A stretch of 34,697 nt of DNA from JBPBQZ01 sp050955105 (GCA_050955105.1 JBPBQZ010000039.1:1-34697), one strand, 5' to 3'; shown: positions 14,975 to 23,384, numbered from the stretch's first letter. The notes: a model not told the origin generated them from the sequence alone. Made by a program: numbers and translations.

Positions 14975-16681
14975 ATGGACTTTAGCATAAAAGCCTGCGA
15001 CTGGAATGGCGCCGGCGGCAACGCTGTAGTAAGCGGTAACACAGACGCCATCGTGGTCGGCGTATTCGATGGTGCACCTTTGACGAGCGCCGCCGCGAAG
15101 CTCGACGGCGCCACGCGTGGCCTGTTGTCGAGGCTCGTTGCCAGCGGCGACATCGATAGCAAAAGCGGCGTTACGCAAGTGCTGCGCGAAATATCGGGCG
15201 TGGGCGCCGCGCGCATCGTCACGGTGGGCCTGGGCAAGCAGGAGAGTTTCGGCCGCAAGGGCTATCTTGAAGCGACGCGTGCGGCGTTCCGCGCCTTGGC
15301 GGCGTTGCCGGCCGCGCGGGTGGTTTTCACGTTGGCGCAGGAAGCGGCGACGGACACCGACACCGCATGGCGCGTACGCAGCGCCATCACCGCGGCGCGC
15401 GACGGCGCCTACAAGTTCGAATCGATGAAAAGCGGCATCGGCAGCAAAGATGCCGCCGACCAGTCTGCGGGCAAGGCTGCCAAGGCGGCTGCAAAGACCG
15501 CCAAAGCAGCGAGCAAGGCTGCCGCCAAAGCGACGACCGCAATCGAGCGCGGCGCGTCGAGCGTCAGCTTCACGGTCGATCCGGCTGACGAAGCCGCCGC
15601 GCAAACCGCGCTGCAGCACGGCGTGGCGCTGGCGAACGGCATGGACCTCACGCGCGATCTCGGCAATCTGCCGCCGAATGTCTGCACGCCGACTTACCTG
15701 GCCGAGCAGGCCCGCAAGCTCGCCGCGGAATGGAAGATCAAGACCGAAGTGCTGGGCCAGAAGCAAATGGAAGCCTTGAAGATGGGCTCGTTCCTGTCGG
15801 TGGCCAAGGGCTCGGTCGAGCCGCCCCAGTTCATCGTCATGCAGTATCGCGGCGGTGCCAGCGGCGCCGCGCCGGTGGTGCTGGTCGGCAAGGGCATCAC
15901 CTTCGACTCGGGTGGCATTTCGCTGAAGCCCGGCGAAGCCATGGACGAAATGAAATACGATATGTGCGGCGCCGCGTCGGTGTTCGGCGCGCTGCGCACC
16001 ATCGTTGAAATGCGGTTGCCGCTGAATGTGGTCGGCGTGGTGCCCACTTGCGAGAACATGCCGGCCGGCAATGCGGTGAAGCCTGGCGACATCGTCACCA
16101 GCATGTCCGGACGCACCATCGAGATTCTCAATACCGATGCCGAAGGCCGCCTGATCCTGTGCGATGCGCTGACTTACGCGGAGCGCTTCCAGCCCGCGGC
16201 CGTGGTGGATATCGCCACGCTCACCGGCGCTTGCATCATCGCGCTCGGCCATCTGCACAGTGGGCTGTTCTCGAAAGACGACGCCTTGGCCGAGCAACTG
16301 CTCAGCGCGGCGCGCACCGCCAGCGATACCGCATGGCGCCTGCCGCTCGACGACGAATATCAGGATCAGTTGAAGTCGAACTTCGCCGACGTGGCGAATA
16401 TCGGCGGCCGGCCGGCCGGCAGTGTCACCGCTGCCTGCTTCCTGTCGCGCTTTACCGAAGCCTATCCATGGGCGCATCTCGACGTCGCCGGCACCGCATG
16501 GCGCAGCGGTGCCGCCAAGGGCGCTACCGGTCGTCCGGTGCCCTTGCTGGTGCAGTTCCTGGTGGATCGGGCGGCCGAGGGCAAGACAGCGGCTGCGCCA
16601 AACGCCGCCGGTGCCGTAAAGGCCGCCAAGCCGCGTGCCACCACCGCCAAGACGGCACGAGAAGCGAAGGTGCGTGCCTGA
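14975..16681 (+). CDS. pepA: Leucyl aminopeptidase PepA with Lys/Ala-rich insert
   Basis: A 568-residue M17 leucine aminopeptidase, a cytoplasmic hexameric two-metal peptidase that also binds DNA in E. coli. The catalytic domain has the signature NTDAEGRL (386-393) and the metal region VGKGITFDSGGISLK with K306 and D311, so the active site is complete. The protein is longer than the usual 480-505 residues because of two additions: a Lys/Ala-rich run between the N-terminal and catalytic domains (about 157-192) and a basic Ala/Lys/Thr-rich tail after LVQFLVDRA (the last 33 or so residues). Both resemble histone-like tails and might affect DNA contact; that is speculation. It is followed by holC after 7 bp, the usual pepA-holC pair. 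Confidence 0.95.
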   Translation: MDFSIKACDWNGAGGNAVVSGNTDAIVVGVFDGAPLTSAAAKLDGATRGLLSRLVASGDIDSKSGVTQVLREISGVGAARIVTVGLGKQESFGRKGYLEATRAAFRALAALPAARVVFTLAQEAATDTDTAWRVRSAITAARDGAYKFESMKSGIGSKDAADQSAGKAAKAAAKTAKAASKAAAKATTAIERGASSVSFTVDPADEAAAQTALQHGVALANGMDLTRDLGNLPPNVCTPTYLAEQARKLAAEWKIKTEVLGQKQMEALKMGSFLSVAKGSVEPPQFIVMQYRGGASGAAPVVLVGKGITFDSGGISLKPGEAMDEMKYDMCGAASVFGALRTIVEMRLPLNVVGVVPTCENMPAGNAVKPGDIVTSMSGRTIEILNTDAEGRLILCDALTYAERFQPAAVVDIATLTGACIIALGHLHSGLFSKDDALAEQLLSAARTASDTAWRLPLDDEYQDQLKSNFADVANIGGRPAGSVTAACFLSRFTEAYPWAHLDVAGTAWRSGAAKGATGRPVPLLVQFLVDRAAEGKTAAAPNAAGAVKAAKPRATTAKTAREAKVRA

Positions 16682-16688
16682 TCGTTCC

Positions 16689-17126
16689 ATGACGCGCGTC
16701 GATTTCCACACCCACATCGCCGACCGGCTGGGCTATGCCTGCCGGCTCGTGCGCAAGGCGTATCTGGCCGATCAGCCGGTTATCGTGTTCGGTGCGCCTG
16801 AGCAGTTGCGGGCGTTCGATAGCCTGCTGTGGACCTTCTCGCCGCTTGAATTCGTCCCGCATTGCATGAGCGGCTCGGCCACCGTGGCCGATACACCGAT
16901 CGTGCTGACAAGCGATTGCGACAGCGCGCCGCATCAGAACGTGCTGCTGAACCTGGGCGACGCGGTGCCGCCCAGCTTCGCGCGTTTTCAGCGTTTATTG
17001 GAATTGGTAGGCGATACACCCGATGCCTTGCACAGCGGGCGTGACCGTTATCGTTTCTACCGTGATCGCGGCTACCCGCTGAACAGCTTCCGGCAGGGCC
17101 AGGCGCCGACGGCCGAGGCGCCTTAG
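16689..17126 (+). CDS. holC: DNA polymerase III chi subunit
   Basis: A 145-residue chi subunit of the clamp-loader complex, which links polymerase III holoenzyme to SSB. The N-terminal MTRVDFHTHIADRLGYACRL, RKAYLADQPVIVF and LLWTFSPLEFVPHC match the family. I use the ATG at 16689; a longer frame beginning upstream would run back inside pepA and is not supported. It follows pepA by 7 bp, as in many proteobacteria, and converges with ilvD with only 10 bp between the stops, so transcripts may run into each other; no terminator is visible there. Confidence 0.93.
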   Translation: MTRVDFHTHIADRLGYACRLVRKAYLADQPVIVFGAPEQLRAFDSLLWTFSPLEFVPHCMSGSATVADTPIVLTSDCDSAPHQNVLLNLGDAVPPSFARFQRLLELVGDTPDALHSGRDRYRFYRDRGYPLNSFRQGQAPTAEAP

Positions 17127-17136
17127 GCCCTGGTGC

Positions 17137-18810
17137 TCAGCCCGTCACCGCGCCCTTGTTGGCCGGCAACGCCAGTTGCGCATACTTGCCCAGCACGCCG
17201 CGCGTATAACGCGGTTCACGCTGTTTCCAGTTCGCGCGCCGGCGTGCCAGTTCCGGCTCCGCCACATTCAGTTCCAGCAGCAAGCGATGCGCGTCGATGG
17301 TGACCGAATCGCCTTCCTCGATGAGCCCGATCAAGCCGCCCACGAATGCCTCCGGCGCCACGTGGCCGACCACCATGCCCCAGGTGCCGCCCGAGAAGCG
17401 CCCGTCGGTAATCAATCCCACCGATTCCCCCAGGCCCTTGCCGATCAGCGCCGAAGTCGGCGCCAGCATTTCCGGCATGCCGGGACCGCCCTTCGGTCCG
17501 AGGTAGCGCAGCACCAGCACGTCGCCGGGCTGGATGCGGTCGGCCAGAATCGCGTCCATTGCCGATTGTTCGTCGTCGAACACGCGCGCCGGGCCGGTGA
17601 TCACCGGATTCTTCAAGCCGCTGATCTTGGCGACCGCGCCGTCCGGTGCCAGATTGCCCTTCAACACCGCCAGATGACCTTGCTTGTAGAGGGCGTTTTC
17701 GATCGTGTGGATCACATCCTGATCGGCCGACGGCACCGACGGTACGTCCGCCAGCTCTTCGGCGATGGTGCGGCCGGTAATCGTGATGCAGTCGCCGTGC
17801 AGCAGGCCGGCATCCAGCAACAGCTTCAGCACTTGCGGCACGCCACCGGCACGATGCAGGTCGGTCGCCACATATTTGCCCGAAGGTTTCAAATCGCAAA
17901 TCACCGGCACCTTCAGGCGCATGCGCTCGAAGTCGTCGATATTCAGTTCGATTTCGGCGGCGTGCGCGATCGCCAGGTAATGCAGCACGGCATTGGTCGA
18001 GCCGCCGGTTGCCATGATCAGCGCGATGGCGTTCTCGATCGATTTCTTGGTGATGATGTCGCGCGGCTTCAGGTCTTGCTTGACGGCCTCGACCAGCACC
18101 CGTGCCGATTCGGCGGCCGAGTCGACTTTTTCCTGGTCAGGGTTGGCCATCGTCGACGAATACATCAGCGACATACCCAGCGCTTCGAATGACGAGCTCA
18201 TGGTGTTGGCCGTGTACATGCCGCCGCACGAGCCGGTGCTCGGGCAGGCATTCCGCTCCACGCCTTCGAAATCTTCGACGCTCATGCGGCCGGCGGTGAA
18301 TTCGCCCACTGCCTCGAACGACGAAACGATGGTCAGGTCGCGGCCTTTCCAGTTACCTGGCCGGATCGTGCCGCCATACACATAAATGCCCGGCACATTG
18401 ATGCGGGCCAGCGCCATCATGCCGCCCGGCATGTTCTTGTCGCAGCCGCCAATTACCACTACGCCGTCCATCCACTGGCCTTGCACGGCGGTTTCAATGC
18501 AGTCGCAGATCACTTCGCGTGACACCAGCGAATACTTCATGCCTTCAGTGCCCATCGACATGCCGTCGGAAATCGTTGGCGTGCCGAAGGTTTGCGCATT
18601 GGCCTGCGAAGCCTTGATCGCCTGCGCGGCCGCGTCGGTCAGGCGTTGCAAGCCGGCATTGCAGGGCGTGATGGTCGAATGGCCATTGGCGATGCCGATC
18701 ATCGGATTGTCGAAATCGTCTTTGCCATAGCCGAGCGCATAGAACATCGAGCGGTTGGGAGAGCGCGACACGCCTTGCGTGATGTGGCTCGAGCGACGGT
18801 TGAAAGGCAT
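17137..18810 (-). CDS. ilvD: Dihydroxy-acid dehydratase
   Basis: A 557-residue [2Fe-2S] dehydratase of branched-chain amino acid and pantothenate-precursor synthesis. The cluster ligands are intact: C50 (TPCNAGLQ), C123 (GGCDKNMPGG) and C195 (ACPSTGSCGGMYTANTM). The C-terminal SGGTWGMVVGHVAPEA-type region is present. I chose the ATG at 18810 because GGAG is placed six bases upstream and the protein begins MPFNRRSSHITQGVSRSP as in orthologues; upstream in-frame codons would add 26 unlikely residues. It is divergent from a LysR gene, 188 bp away, which may regulate it. Length and motifs are normal. Confidence 0.97.
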   Translation of the reverse strand: MPFNRRSSHITQGVSRSPNRSMFYALGYGKDDFDNPMIGIANGHSTITPCNAGLQRLTDAAAQAIKASQANAQTFGTPTISDGMSMGTEGMKYSLVSREVICDCIETAVQGQWMDGVVVIGGCDKNMPGGMMALARINVPGIYVYGGTIRPGNWKGRDLTIVSSFEAVGEFTAGRMSVEDFEGVERNACPSTGSCGGMYTANTMSSSFEALGMSLMYSSTMANPDQEKVDSAAESARVLVEAVKQDLKPRDIITKKSIENAIALIMATGGSTNAVLHYLAIAHAAEIELNIDDFERMRLKVPVICDLKPSGKYVATDLHRAGGVPQVLKLLLDAGLLHGDCITITGRTIAEELADVPSVPSADQDVIHTIENALYKQGHLAVLKGNLAPDGAVAKISGLKNPVITGPARVFDDEQSAMDAILADRIQPGDVLVLRYLGPKGGPGMPEMLAPTSALIGKGLGESVGLITDGRFSGGTWGMVVGHVAPEAFVGGLIGLIEEGDSVTIDAHRLLLELNVAEPELARRRANWKQREPRYTRGVLGKYAQLALPANKGAVTG

Positions 18811-18954
18811 GGAAATCTCCGCTTTCTTCAATGTATTCAGTGGGCTTTTTGTAGTGGCCGCGGCACTTCGAAGGGCCCGCGGCGGCATTGGTCAGGCGTC
18901 GGACGCAAGCATGCAACGACGCGTAGCGTGTGTCCAATATATTATTCAGGACCT

Positions 18955-18977
18955 ATTGATTCAAAAATCCTCTCAAT
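18955..18977. promoter_or_regulatory. Candidate LysR operator before the ilvD-divergent regulator
   Basis: The inverted repeat ATTGA-N13-TCAAT lies 21 bp upstream of the LysR gene start in the AT-rich part of the 188-bp divergent region. LysR regulators usually bind such sites next to their own promoter. Binding is inference. Confidence 0.3.
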
Positions 18978-18998
18978 CGGCCCACTAGCGTCCTGATC

Positions 18999-19997
18999 AT
19001 GTCGACCGACCTGCGCCATATGCGCGCTTTTATCGCCGTTGCTGAAGAACGGCATTTCGGCCGCGCTGCGCGGCGCCTGTCGATTACGCAGCCGCCGCTG
19101 TCGCAGCAGATTCGCGCGCTCGAAGAGTCGGTGGGCGCGTTGTTGTTCGCGCGCACGCGGCGCTCGGTGCAGCTCACGCCGGTTGGCCGCGAGTTATTGG
19201 TGGAAGTGCGTCGCATCGTCGCCATGGCCGACGCGCTGCCGCCGCTGGCACAAAGCCTGGCGCGCGGCGAGCGCGGCATGCTGTCGCTGGCATTTGTTTC
19301 CACCGCCGACTACGGTTTGCTGCCCCCCTTGTTGCGGGCATTCGGCGCTCGTTTTCCACAGGTGCGGCTGCAGTTGACCGAAGCCACCAGCGACGTCCAG
19401 AGCGTAGAAATTCTCGCCGGCCGCATCGATGCCGGGCTGGCCATCCCGCCGCTCACGCCGCTGCCGCCCGAGAGTTCGCCAGTAGTCGACGCGACCAATC
19501 CGGCCGCACGCGCACCGGGCCTAAGCTATCGTCCCTTGTTTCGCGAGCCCTTGATCGTCGCAATGAGCACGCAAGTCGCCGCCTCCTTGCATGCCGCCGC
19601 CGACCTGGCTGGGCGCGGTGCCAGCCAGGCGGTCGATCTGCGCGCGCTGGCCGACCTGCCGCTTATCATTTTCCCGCGCCGCCTGGCGCCGGCATTCCAC
19701 GACCTCATCACCGGCAGCTACACGCAGGCCGGGCTGGTGCCGCGCATCGCACAGGAGGCCATCCAGATGCAAACTATCGTCAGCCTGGTCTCCGCCGGGC
19801 TGGGCATTGCGCTGGTGCCGCGCTCACTGAAGAACTTGCGCCGCACCGGCGTGGTCTATCGACCGCTGGCCGGGGCGTTGCCGGCCGTCGAAACCGGCGT
19901 GGTATGGCGCAGCGACGATGCCAGCCCGGTGCTGCGCGGCTTTCTGGATGTTGCCGAGCAAACCGCCGCGACCTTGAAAGCCGGACGTCGCGCATAG
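18999..19997 (+). CDS. LysR-family transcriptional regulator
   Basis: A 332-residue LysR regulator. The N-terminal winged helix-turn-helix (MSTDLRHMRAFIAVAEERHF, then RRLSITQPPLSQQIRALE) is typical, and a substrate-binding effector domain follows with LSLAFVSTADYGLLPPLLR and VSLVSAGLGIALVPRSL. The effector domain contains a longer Pro/Ser/Ala-rich loop (about residues 146-170) than most. It is divergent from ilvD and followed by lgt on the same strand. The target is unknown; ilvD is the obvious candidate by position. Confidence 0.9.
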   Translation: MSTDLRHMRAFIAVAEERHFGRAARRLSITQPPLSQQIRALEESVGALLFARTRRSVQLTPVGRELLVEVRRIVAMADALPPLAQSLARGERGMLSLAFVSTADYGLLPPLLRAFGARFPQVRLQLTEATSDVQSVEILAGRIDAGLAIPPLTPLPPESSPVVDATNPAARAPGLSYRPLFREPLIVAMSTQVAASLHAAADLAGRGASQAVDLRALADLPLIIFPRRLAPAFHDLITGSYTQAGLVPRIAQEAIQMQTIVSLVSAGLGIALVPRSLKNLRRTGVVYRPLAGALPAVETGVVWRSDDASPVLRGFLDVAEQTAATLKAGRRA

Positions 19998-20117
19998 CGT
20001 CAAAGCCGCCGGCCGAGCGCCGGCATGATGTATCCTGCGGCCCAAGCATGGCTTGATCGGCCATCCGCACCGCCATCCTCCGGCTAAGCCCGGTGATCTT
20101 CATTCGAAAGTGCCTTC
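19998..20117. other. Intergenic region before lgt
   Basis: A 120-bp gap between the LysR gene and lgt. It holds an imperfect CCGGC-rich hairpin just after the LysR stop (about 20007-20021) without a T tract. No clear promoter was identified for lgt. Confidence 0.35.
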
Positions 20118-21023
20118 ATGCTGATTCATCCGCAGTTCGATCCAATCGCCATTCATCTGGGGCCGCTGGCCATCCGTTGGTATGGCTTGATGTACCTGGT
20201 GGGCTTCGTCGGCGCGCTGCTGCTCGGGCGCGCGCGGCTGTCGCAGCCGCAGGTGAAGGCGCAGGGCTGGAAGAGCGGCGACCTCGACGACCTGCTGTTC
20301 TTCCTGGTACTCGGCGTCGTCATCGGCGGCCGACTCGGCTACGTGCTGTTCTACAAACCCGGTTTCTATTTCGCGCACCCGCTCGACATCCTCAAGGTCT
20401 GGGAGGGCGGCATGTCGTTCCATGGCGGCTTTCTCGGCGTGGTCGCGGCGGTGCTGATCTTCGCCTACAAGCGCGCACGGCCGTGGTTGCAAATCACCGA
20501 TTTCATCGCGCCGCTGGTGCCGTTCGGGCTGGCGACCGGGCGCCTGGGCAATTTCATCAACGGTGAACTGTGGGGACGCGTCACCAGTCCCGATAGGCCG
20601 TGGGCGATGCTGTTCCCGCAGGCCGCCGAAGACGATGCCGCCTGGTATGTCACGCATCCGGCGGAAGTCGCGTCGCGCGGCTTGGCCACGGTGTATCAGC
20701 ACTACCATCTGCTGCCGCGCCATCCGTCTGAACTCTATGAGATGGCGCTCGAGGGCGTGCTGCTGTTCGTAGTGTTGTGGATTTACGGACGCAAGCCGCG
20801 CCCGGTCGGCGCCGCCTCGGCGCTGTTCCTGATCGGCTACGGATGCTGCCGCTTCATTATCGAATTCGCGCGCCAGCCCGATGACTTCCTCGGCTTGCTG
20901 GCGCTTGGGCTATCGATGGGGCAGTGGCTGTCGCTGCCGATGATCGTAGTGGGTGTGGGCGTGCTGATCTGGGCGTATCGGCGGCAGCGCAACGCGGCGC
21001 CGCGCGAAGGGCAGGTGGTTTGA
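20118..21023 (+). CDS. lgt: Prolipoprotein diacylglyceryl transferase
   Basis: The 301-residue inner-membrane enzyme that transfers diacylglycerol from phosphatidylglycerol to the lipobox Cys of prolipoproteins. The Lgt signature GRLGNFINGELWG starts at residue 141, and the essential histidine lies in FHGGFLG (H102). It begins MLIHPQFDPIAIHLGPLAIRWYGL, with several hydrophobic segments, as expected of a seven-helix membrane protein. Length is normal. It follows the LysR gene and converges with the SIMPL-domain gene. Confidence 0.96.
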   Translation: MLIHPQFDPIAIHLGPLAIRWYGLMYLVGFVGALLLGRARLSQPQVKAQGWKSGDLDDLLFFLVLGVVIGGRLGYVLFYKPGFYFAHPLDILKVWEGGMSFHGGFLGVVAAVLIFAYKRARPWLQITDFIAPLVPFGLATGRLGNFINGELWGRVTSPDRPWAMLFPQAAEDDAAWYVTHPAEVASRGLATVYQHYHLLPRHPSELYEMALEGVLLFVVLWIYGRKPRPVGAASALFLIGYGCCRFIIEFARQPDDFLGLLALGLSMGQWLSLPMIVVGVGVLIWAYRRQRNAAPREGQVV

Positions 21024-21074
21024 CGCCGCGGGCTGGCGCCAAGCGTCGGCCCAGGTTCGATGGCGCGGTGTGCC

Positions 21075-21094
21075 GATTGGCGCTTCAGCCAATC
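21075..21094. terminator. Hairpin between convergent lgt and the SIMPL-domain gene
   Basis: A 7-bp perfect stem GATTGGC / GCCAATC with a six-base loop lies in the 83-bp gap between the two stop codons. No T tract follows on either strand, so it is only a possible bidirectional terminator. Confidence 0.3.
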
Positions 21095-21106
21095 CTTGGC
21101 ACTTCG

Positions 21107-21823
21107 TCAATTGGCCATCTGCACGGAGCCGGACACCGTCACAGTCACCGTGGTTTTGCTCGCCTCGACTGGAATGGCGTCGCTTTTCGCGAGGCTATTG
21201 CGGGCGAACATCGCCATCGGGATGGGTCGCGGCACGGCCGACTCATTGCCCACCTGCACACTGCGAATCGAGTAATGCCGATAGCCGAAATCGCCGACGG
21301 CGTGCTGTGCCTGCTGCCGGAAATTATCGATGGCCTCGCTGGCCAGCTTCGCCTCCGCCGCACGCCGCGCGCCGGAAGAAAGTGAGAAATTCACCGATCC
21401 CACCTGCATCTCCGGGCCCAATGCGCCCGCCAGCTTCGAGGCCGCGGCGAAATCGGCCGAATCGAGCACCAATTCGCTGCGCCCACGCCATTCGCTGACG
21501 TGTCCGTCGCGATCGTTGCTTGCATACACATTGAAGCCGCCCGTCGACACGTCCACACCCGCTTGGCCGCGCGCCGCCGTCAGCGCATGCTGGGTGGCGC
21601 GCGTCAGTGCCGCGGTCAAGGTCGCCGGATCGGCGGCGCTTTCTTCGTGAAACACAGTGATGCGAATCCGGTCGGACGGTACCTCGGCCGTCGCATCGGC
21701 CGATAGCGATAAAACGCCGGACGGCGGCGGGCCGCCGGCTGGATTATCGGATTGCGCAAAGGCGCTGGCTTGCGACAGGCTAAGCAGCGCGGCCAGCGCC
21801 GCGCCGGCATAGATCGATCTCAT
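21107..21823 (-). CDS. SIMPL domain (DUF541) periplasmic protein
   Basis: A 238-residue exported protein. The signal peptide (MRSIYAGAALAALLSLSQAS, cleavage near AFA-Q) precedes a SIMPL/DUF541 domain of about 200 residues with the typical opening GVLSLSADATAEVPSDRIRI and the C-terminal segment ARRAAEAKLASEAIDNFRQQAQ. Proteins of this family are periplasmic or outer-membrane associated and form oligomers; their role is not well defined, with links to oxidative stress in some bacteria. GGAG lies upstream of the ATG. It follows 6S RNA on the same strand but behind that RNA's terminator, so it probably has its own transcript. Confidence 0.87.
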   Translation of the reverse strand: MRSIYAGAALAALLSLSQASAFAQSDNPAGGPPPSGVLSLSADATAEVPSDRIRITVFHEESAADPATLTAALTRATQHALTAARGQAGVDVSTGGFNVYASNDRDGHVSEWRGRSELVLDSADFAAASKLAGALGPEMQVGSVNFSLSSGARRAAEAKLASEAIDNFRQQAQHAVGDFGYRHYSIRSVQVGNESAVPRPIPMAMFARNSLAKSDAIPVEASKTTVTVTVSGSVQMAN

Positions 21824-21846
21824 ACAGTCTCCGATCGGCTTACAAA

Positions 21847-21875
21847 TGAAAACGGCACCGGAGATCCGGTGCCGT
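21847..21875 (-). terminator. Rho-independent terminator of 6S RNA
   Basis: A 9-10 bp perfect stem (ACGGCACCGG with CCGGTGCCGT, 21852-21875) and a four-base loop are followed on the minus strand by TTTTCATTT. It lies 10 bp after the 3' end of the 6S RNA. Confidence 0.85.
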
Positions 21876-21884
21876 CAGAATAAA

Positions 21885-22060
21885 TCCCCACCTTGGCCGC
21901 TAGGCCGGCATCCTGAACCGGGGGTTCAGGTTGGCCGCGGTTAGAAGCATTTCGGGTTCGTCAGACAGAGTGACGCTCACGCCCACGCTACAAATTCCCG
22001 CAGCCATGCTCGAGAGCATTGGTTCAAGGAATGTATGACCTTCGCAAACCAGGCAGGGAA
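21885..22060 (-). ncRNA. ssrS: 6S RNA
   Basis: On the minus strand, downstream of zapA, about 176 nt match the layout of 6S RNA, the RNA that mimics an open promoter and sequesters the sigma-70 RNA polymerase. The 5' end TTCCCTGCCT pairs with the 3' AGGTGGGGA to form the closing stem. The 5' bubble side has CCTTGAACCAATGC, comparable to E. coli CCCTGAGCCGAT, then GGCTGCGGG. The 3' side has GAAATGCTTCTAACCGCGG and the apical hairpin CCTGAACC-CCC-GGTTCAGG followed by ATGCCGGCC. The zapA-ssrS order is conserved from E. coli. The ends are estimates from the closing stem, and a terminator follows. Confidence 0.85.
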
Positions 22061-22062
22061 GC

Positions 22063-22091
22063 CTTAAAACCTTTTACAACGTGACTCTGAA
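22063..22091 (-). promoter_or_regulatory. Candidate sigma-70 promoter of 6S RNA
   Basis: On the minus strand TTCAGA (22086-22091) and TTTAAG (22063-22068) are separated by 17 bp. Each matches the consensus at four of six positions and the implied start lies within a few bases of the estimated RNA 5' end. Confidence 0.45.
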
Positions 22092-22146
22092 CCGTTTGAA
22101 ACCTTGCATCGCTCGCCGCACGCGCTGGCCGGCAGCTATCGCAGCT

Positions 22147-22476
22147 TTAGTGACTGGTTGCCGACTGTGCCGGCGCCACCACTGCCGCTTCAATGCGTTC
22201 GTTCATGAGGCCTATTGTACGACGTATTTCCTCCACCGGAAAAGCTTCGCCGTGACGCACGCTTTCCACCAGCTTGTTGAGCTCCGAAGCGAGGCTCAAC
22301 GCGGCCATGACGGCGATGCGATCGGTGCCGCGCACCGACGAGTTATTGCGCACCTTGTTCATCTCGGCATTCACGCGCTGCGCGGACGCCCGCAATGCGG
22401 CTTCGTCTTCCTCAAGGCATGAAAGCCGGTAATCCTGTTCGAGGATTCGCACCTCGATCTGCTTAGTGGTGGTCAT
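22147..22476 (-). CDS. zapA: Cell division protein ZapA
   Basis: A 109-residue ZapA, which cross-links FtsZ filaments at the Z-ring. The globular N-terminal domain (MTTTKQIEVRILEQDYRLSC) is followed by a helical region with the family motif GTDRIAVMAALSLASEL (about 50-66) and a coiled-coil. Its start overlaps the end of the upstream coiled-coil gene by 14 bp, so the two are coupled. 6S RNA lies downstream, as in E. coli. Confidence 0.93.
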   Translation of the reverse strand: MTTTKQIEVRILEQDYRLSCLEEDEAALRASAQRVNAEMNKVRNNSSVRGTDRIAVMAALSLASELNKLVESVRHGEAFPVEEIRRTIGLMNERIEAAVVAPAQSATSH

Positions 22477-22801
22477 TCGTTTCTCCGTCGTCGGTCGTTT
22501 GCTCGGACGGCGTGACCAGCAGATCGAGCTGATCGTCCGACGGCCGGCTGCGCGGAAGTTTTTCGAGAATCGCGTTCAACTTCACTTGCGCTTCGTCGAT
22601 CTTGGCCGATAGCGAGTCGCGCTCGCTGCGGAGGGTTTCGCCTTGTGCCTTGGCACGCGCGAGTTCTTCACGCACTGCATCGAGTTGCATGCGTGTGTCC
22701 GAGAGTTCCGTCTCGAGTGTCTGAAGGCGCGCCTGATCGGCACCGACCTTTTCGATCAGCCGGTTCAGATTGTGCGACAGGGAATCGAGTTCGTTAAGCA
22801 T
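22463..22801 (-). CDS. ZapB-like coiled-coil protein
   Basis: About 112 residues, mostly a long coiled coil (MLNELDSLSHNLNRLIEKV through EAQVKLNAILEKLPR, roughly residues 1-80), then a short acidic tail. It has no signal peptide. Short coiled-coil proteins encoded directly before zapA are common in betaproteobacteria and are thought to act as ZapB-like or accessory Z-ring factors; the exact family is not certain from sequence alone. I use the ATG at 22801 with AGGA upstream; a GTG two codons earlier (22807) is possible. Confidence 0.75.
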   Translation of the reverse strand: MLNELDSLSHNLNRLIEKVGADQARLQTLETELSDTRMQLDAVREELARAKAQGETLRSERDSLSAKIDEAQVKLNAILEKLPRSRPSDDQLDLLVTPSEQTTDDGETNDHH

Positions 22802-22911
22802 GGGCACCGTGTCCTGACAAGACAGCGCATTCTAACTCGGATCGACCGGCCCATCAGCCCGATCGGGCCAGAGCGGGCCAATTAGCCTATGAATAGGGCC
22901 TTCTTGAGCAT

Positions 22912-22940
22912 TTGACGCGGGCTTGACGCGCCTCTAAACT
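22912..22940 (+). promoter_or_regulatory. Sigma-70 promoter of the btu operon
   Basis: TTGACG (22912-22917) and TAAACT (22935-22940) are exactly 17 bp apart. Transcription would begin about 22947, at the very start of the cobalamin riboswitch. Confidence 0.7.
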
Positions 22941-22949
22941 TGCCGCGCT

Positions 22950-23218
22950 TTCGGTGCTCGCTCGGATCGCCTGATCCAAGCGGTTAAACGGGAAACAGGG
23001 AGTGAAGTCCGCCTGGACATCGCCAACCTGTGCTGCCCCCGCAACGGTAAACGAACGCGCCGCCGTGGCCTAAGCGTGCGGTCGCAAGTCCTTTCCCAGG
23101 CGCGCCAACATTGCGCGCAACAGCCACTGCCGGCACGGTCTACGTTTCTCGAAAAAGAACGCGGCCGCGACGACGGGAAGGCGGGGAGGATGAGGTTCGC
23201 GAGCCCGGATACCGGCCG
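22950..23218 (+). promoter_or_regulatory. Cobalamin riboswitch (B12 element)
   Basis: The leader contains the conserved cobalamin-aptamer blocks in order: AAACGGGAA followed by a GTGAAGTCC stem side (about 22987-23011), CTGCCCCCGCAACGGTAA (about 23032-23050), the B12 box GCCACTG (about 23121-23127) and the closing GAGCCCGGATACCGGCC (23201-23217). Binding of adenosylcobalamin normally lowers expression of the downstream gene, here btuB and then btuC and btuD. The outer ends are approximate; a CCGC/GCGG pairing just outside could extend P1. Confidence 0.93.
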
Positions 23219-23344
23219 GATGCGGAGTTCTCTGTCGTCGAGTCTGAACGTTGCCAGCGCGGGGTTGCGCGGGTGCGCGTGCGGGTCTTCATTCCGACCC
23301 GCTCGAGGAGCGACGGCGAGGCTCACTGAATGTCGCGATCCGCG

Positions 23345-23372
23345 GGGACGGATCGGACAGATCCCTCGTCCC
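23345..23372 (+). promoter_or_regulatory. Leader hairpin before btuB, possible expression platform
   Basis: In the 166-bp leader between riboswitch and start codon, GGGACG-GATC and GATC-CCT-CGTCCC form a 10-bp stem with a three-base bulge and a five-base loop, ending two bases before GGAA, the only ribosome-binding candidate. Occlusion of that site would fit translational control; there is no T tract, so intrinsic termination is unlikely. This is inference. Confidence 0.4.
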
Positions 23373-23384
23373 GGAAAAATTAAA

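Noticed and set aside
14957..16717. 586-codon open frame antisense to pepA
   Set aside because: Shadow of pepA, whose M17 signature is on the plus strand; Arg/His/Gly-rich composition is typical of antisense GC-rich frames.
22056..22070. Plus-strand GGAAGCCTTAAAAC, identical to a block of E. coli 6S RNA
   Set aside because: The closing stem, bubble sides, apical hairpin, terminator and zapA order all fit 6S RNA on the minus strand; this match falls in its promoter region and its flanks do not fold as 6S RNA.
23076..23384. Upstream in-frame start that would add 103 residues to BtuB
   Set aside because: It would be translated from inside the cobalamin riboswitch and would bury the clear signal peptide that begins at 23385.
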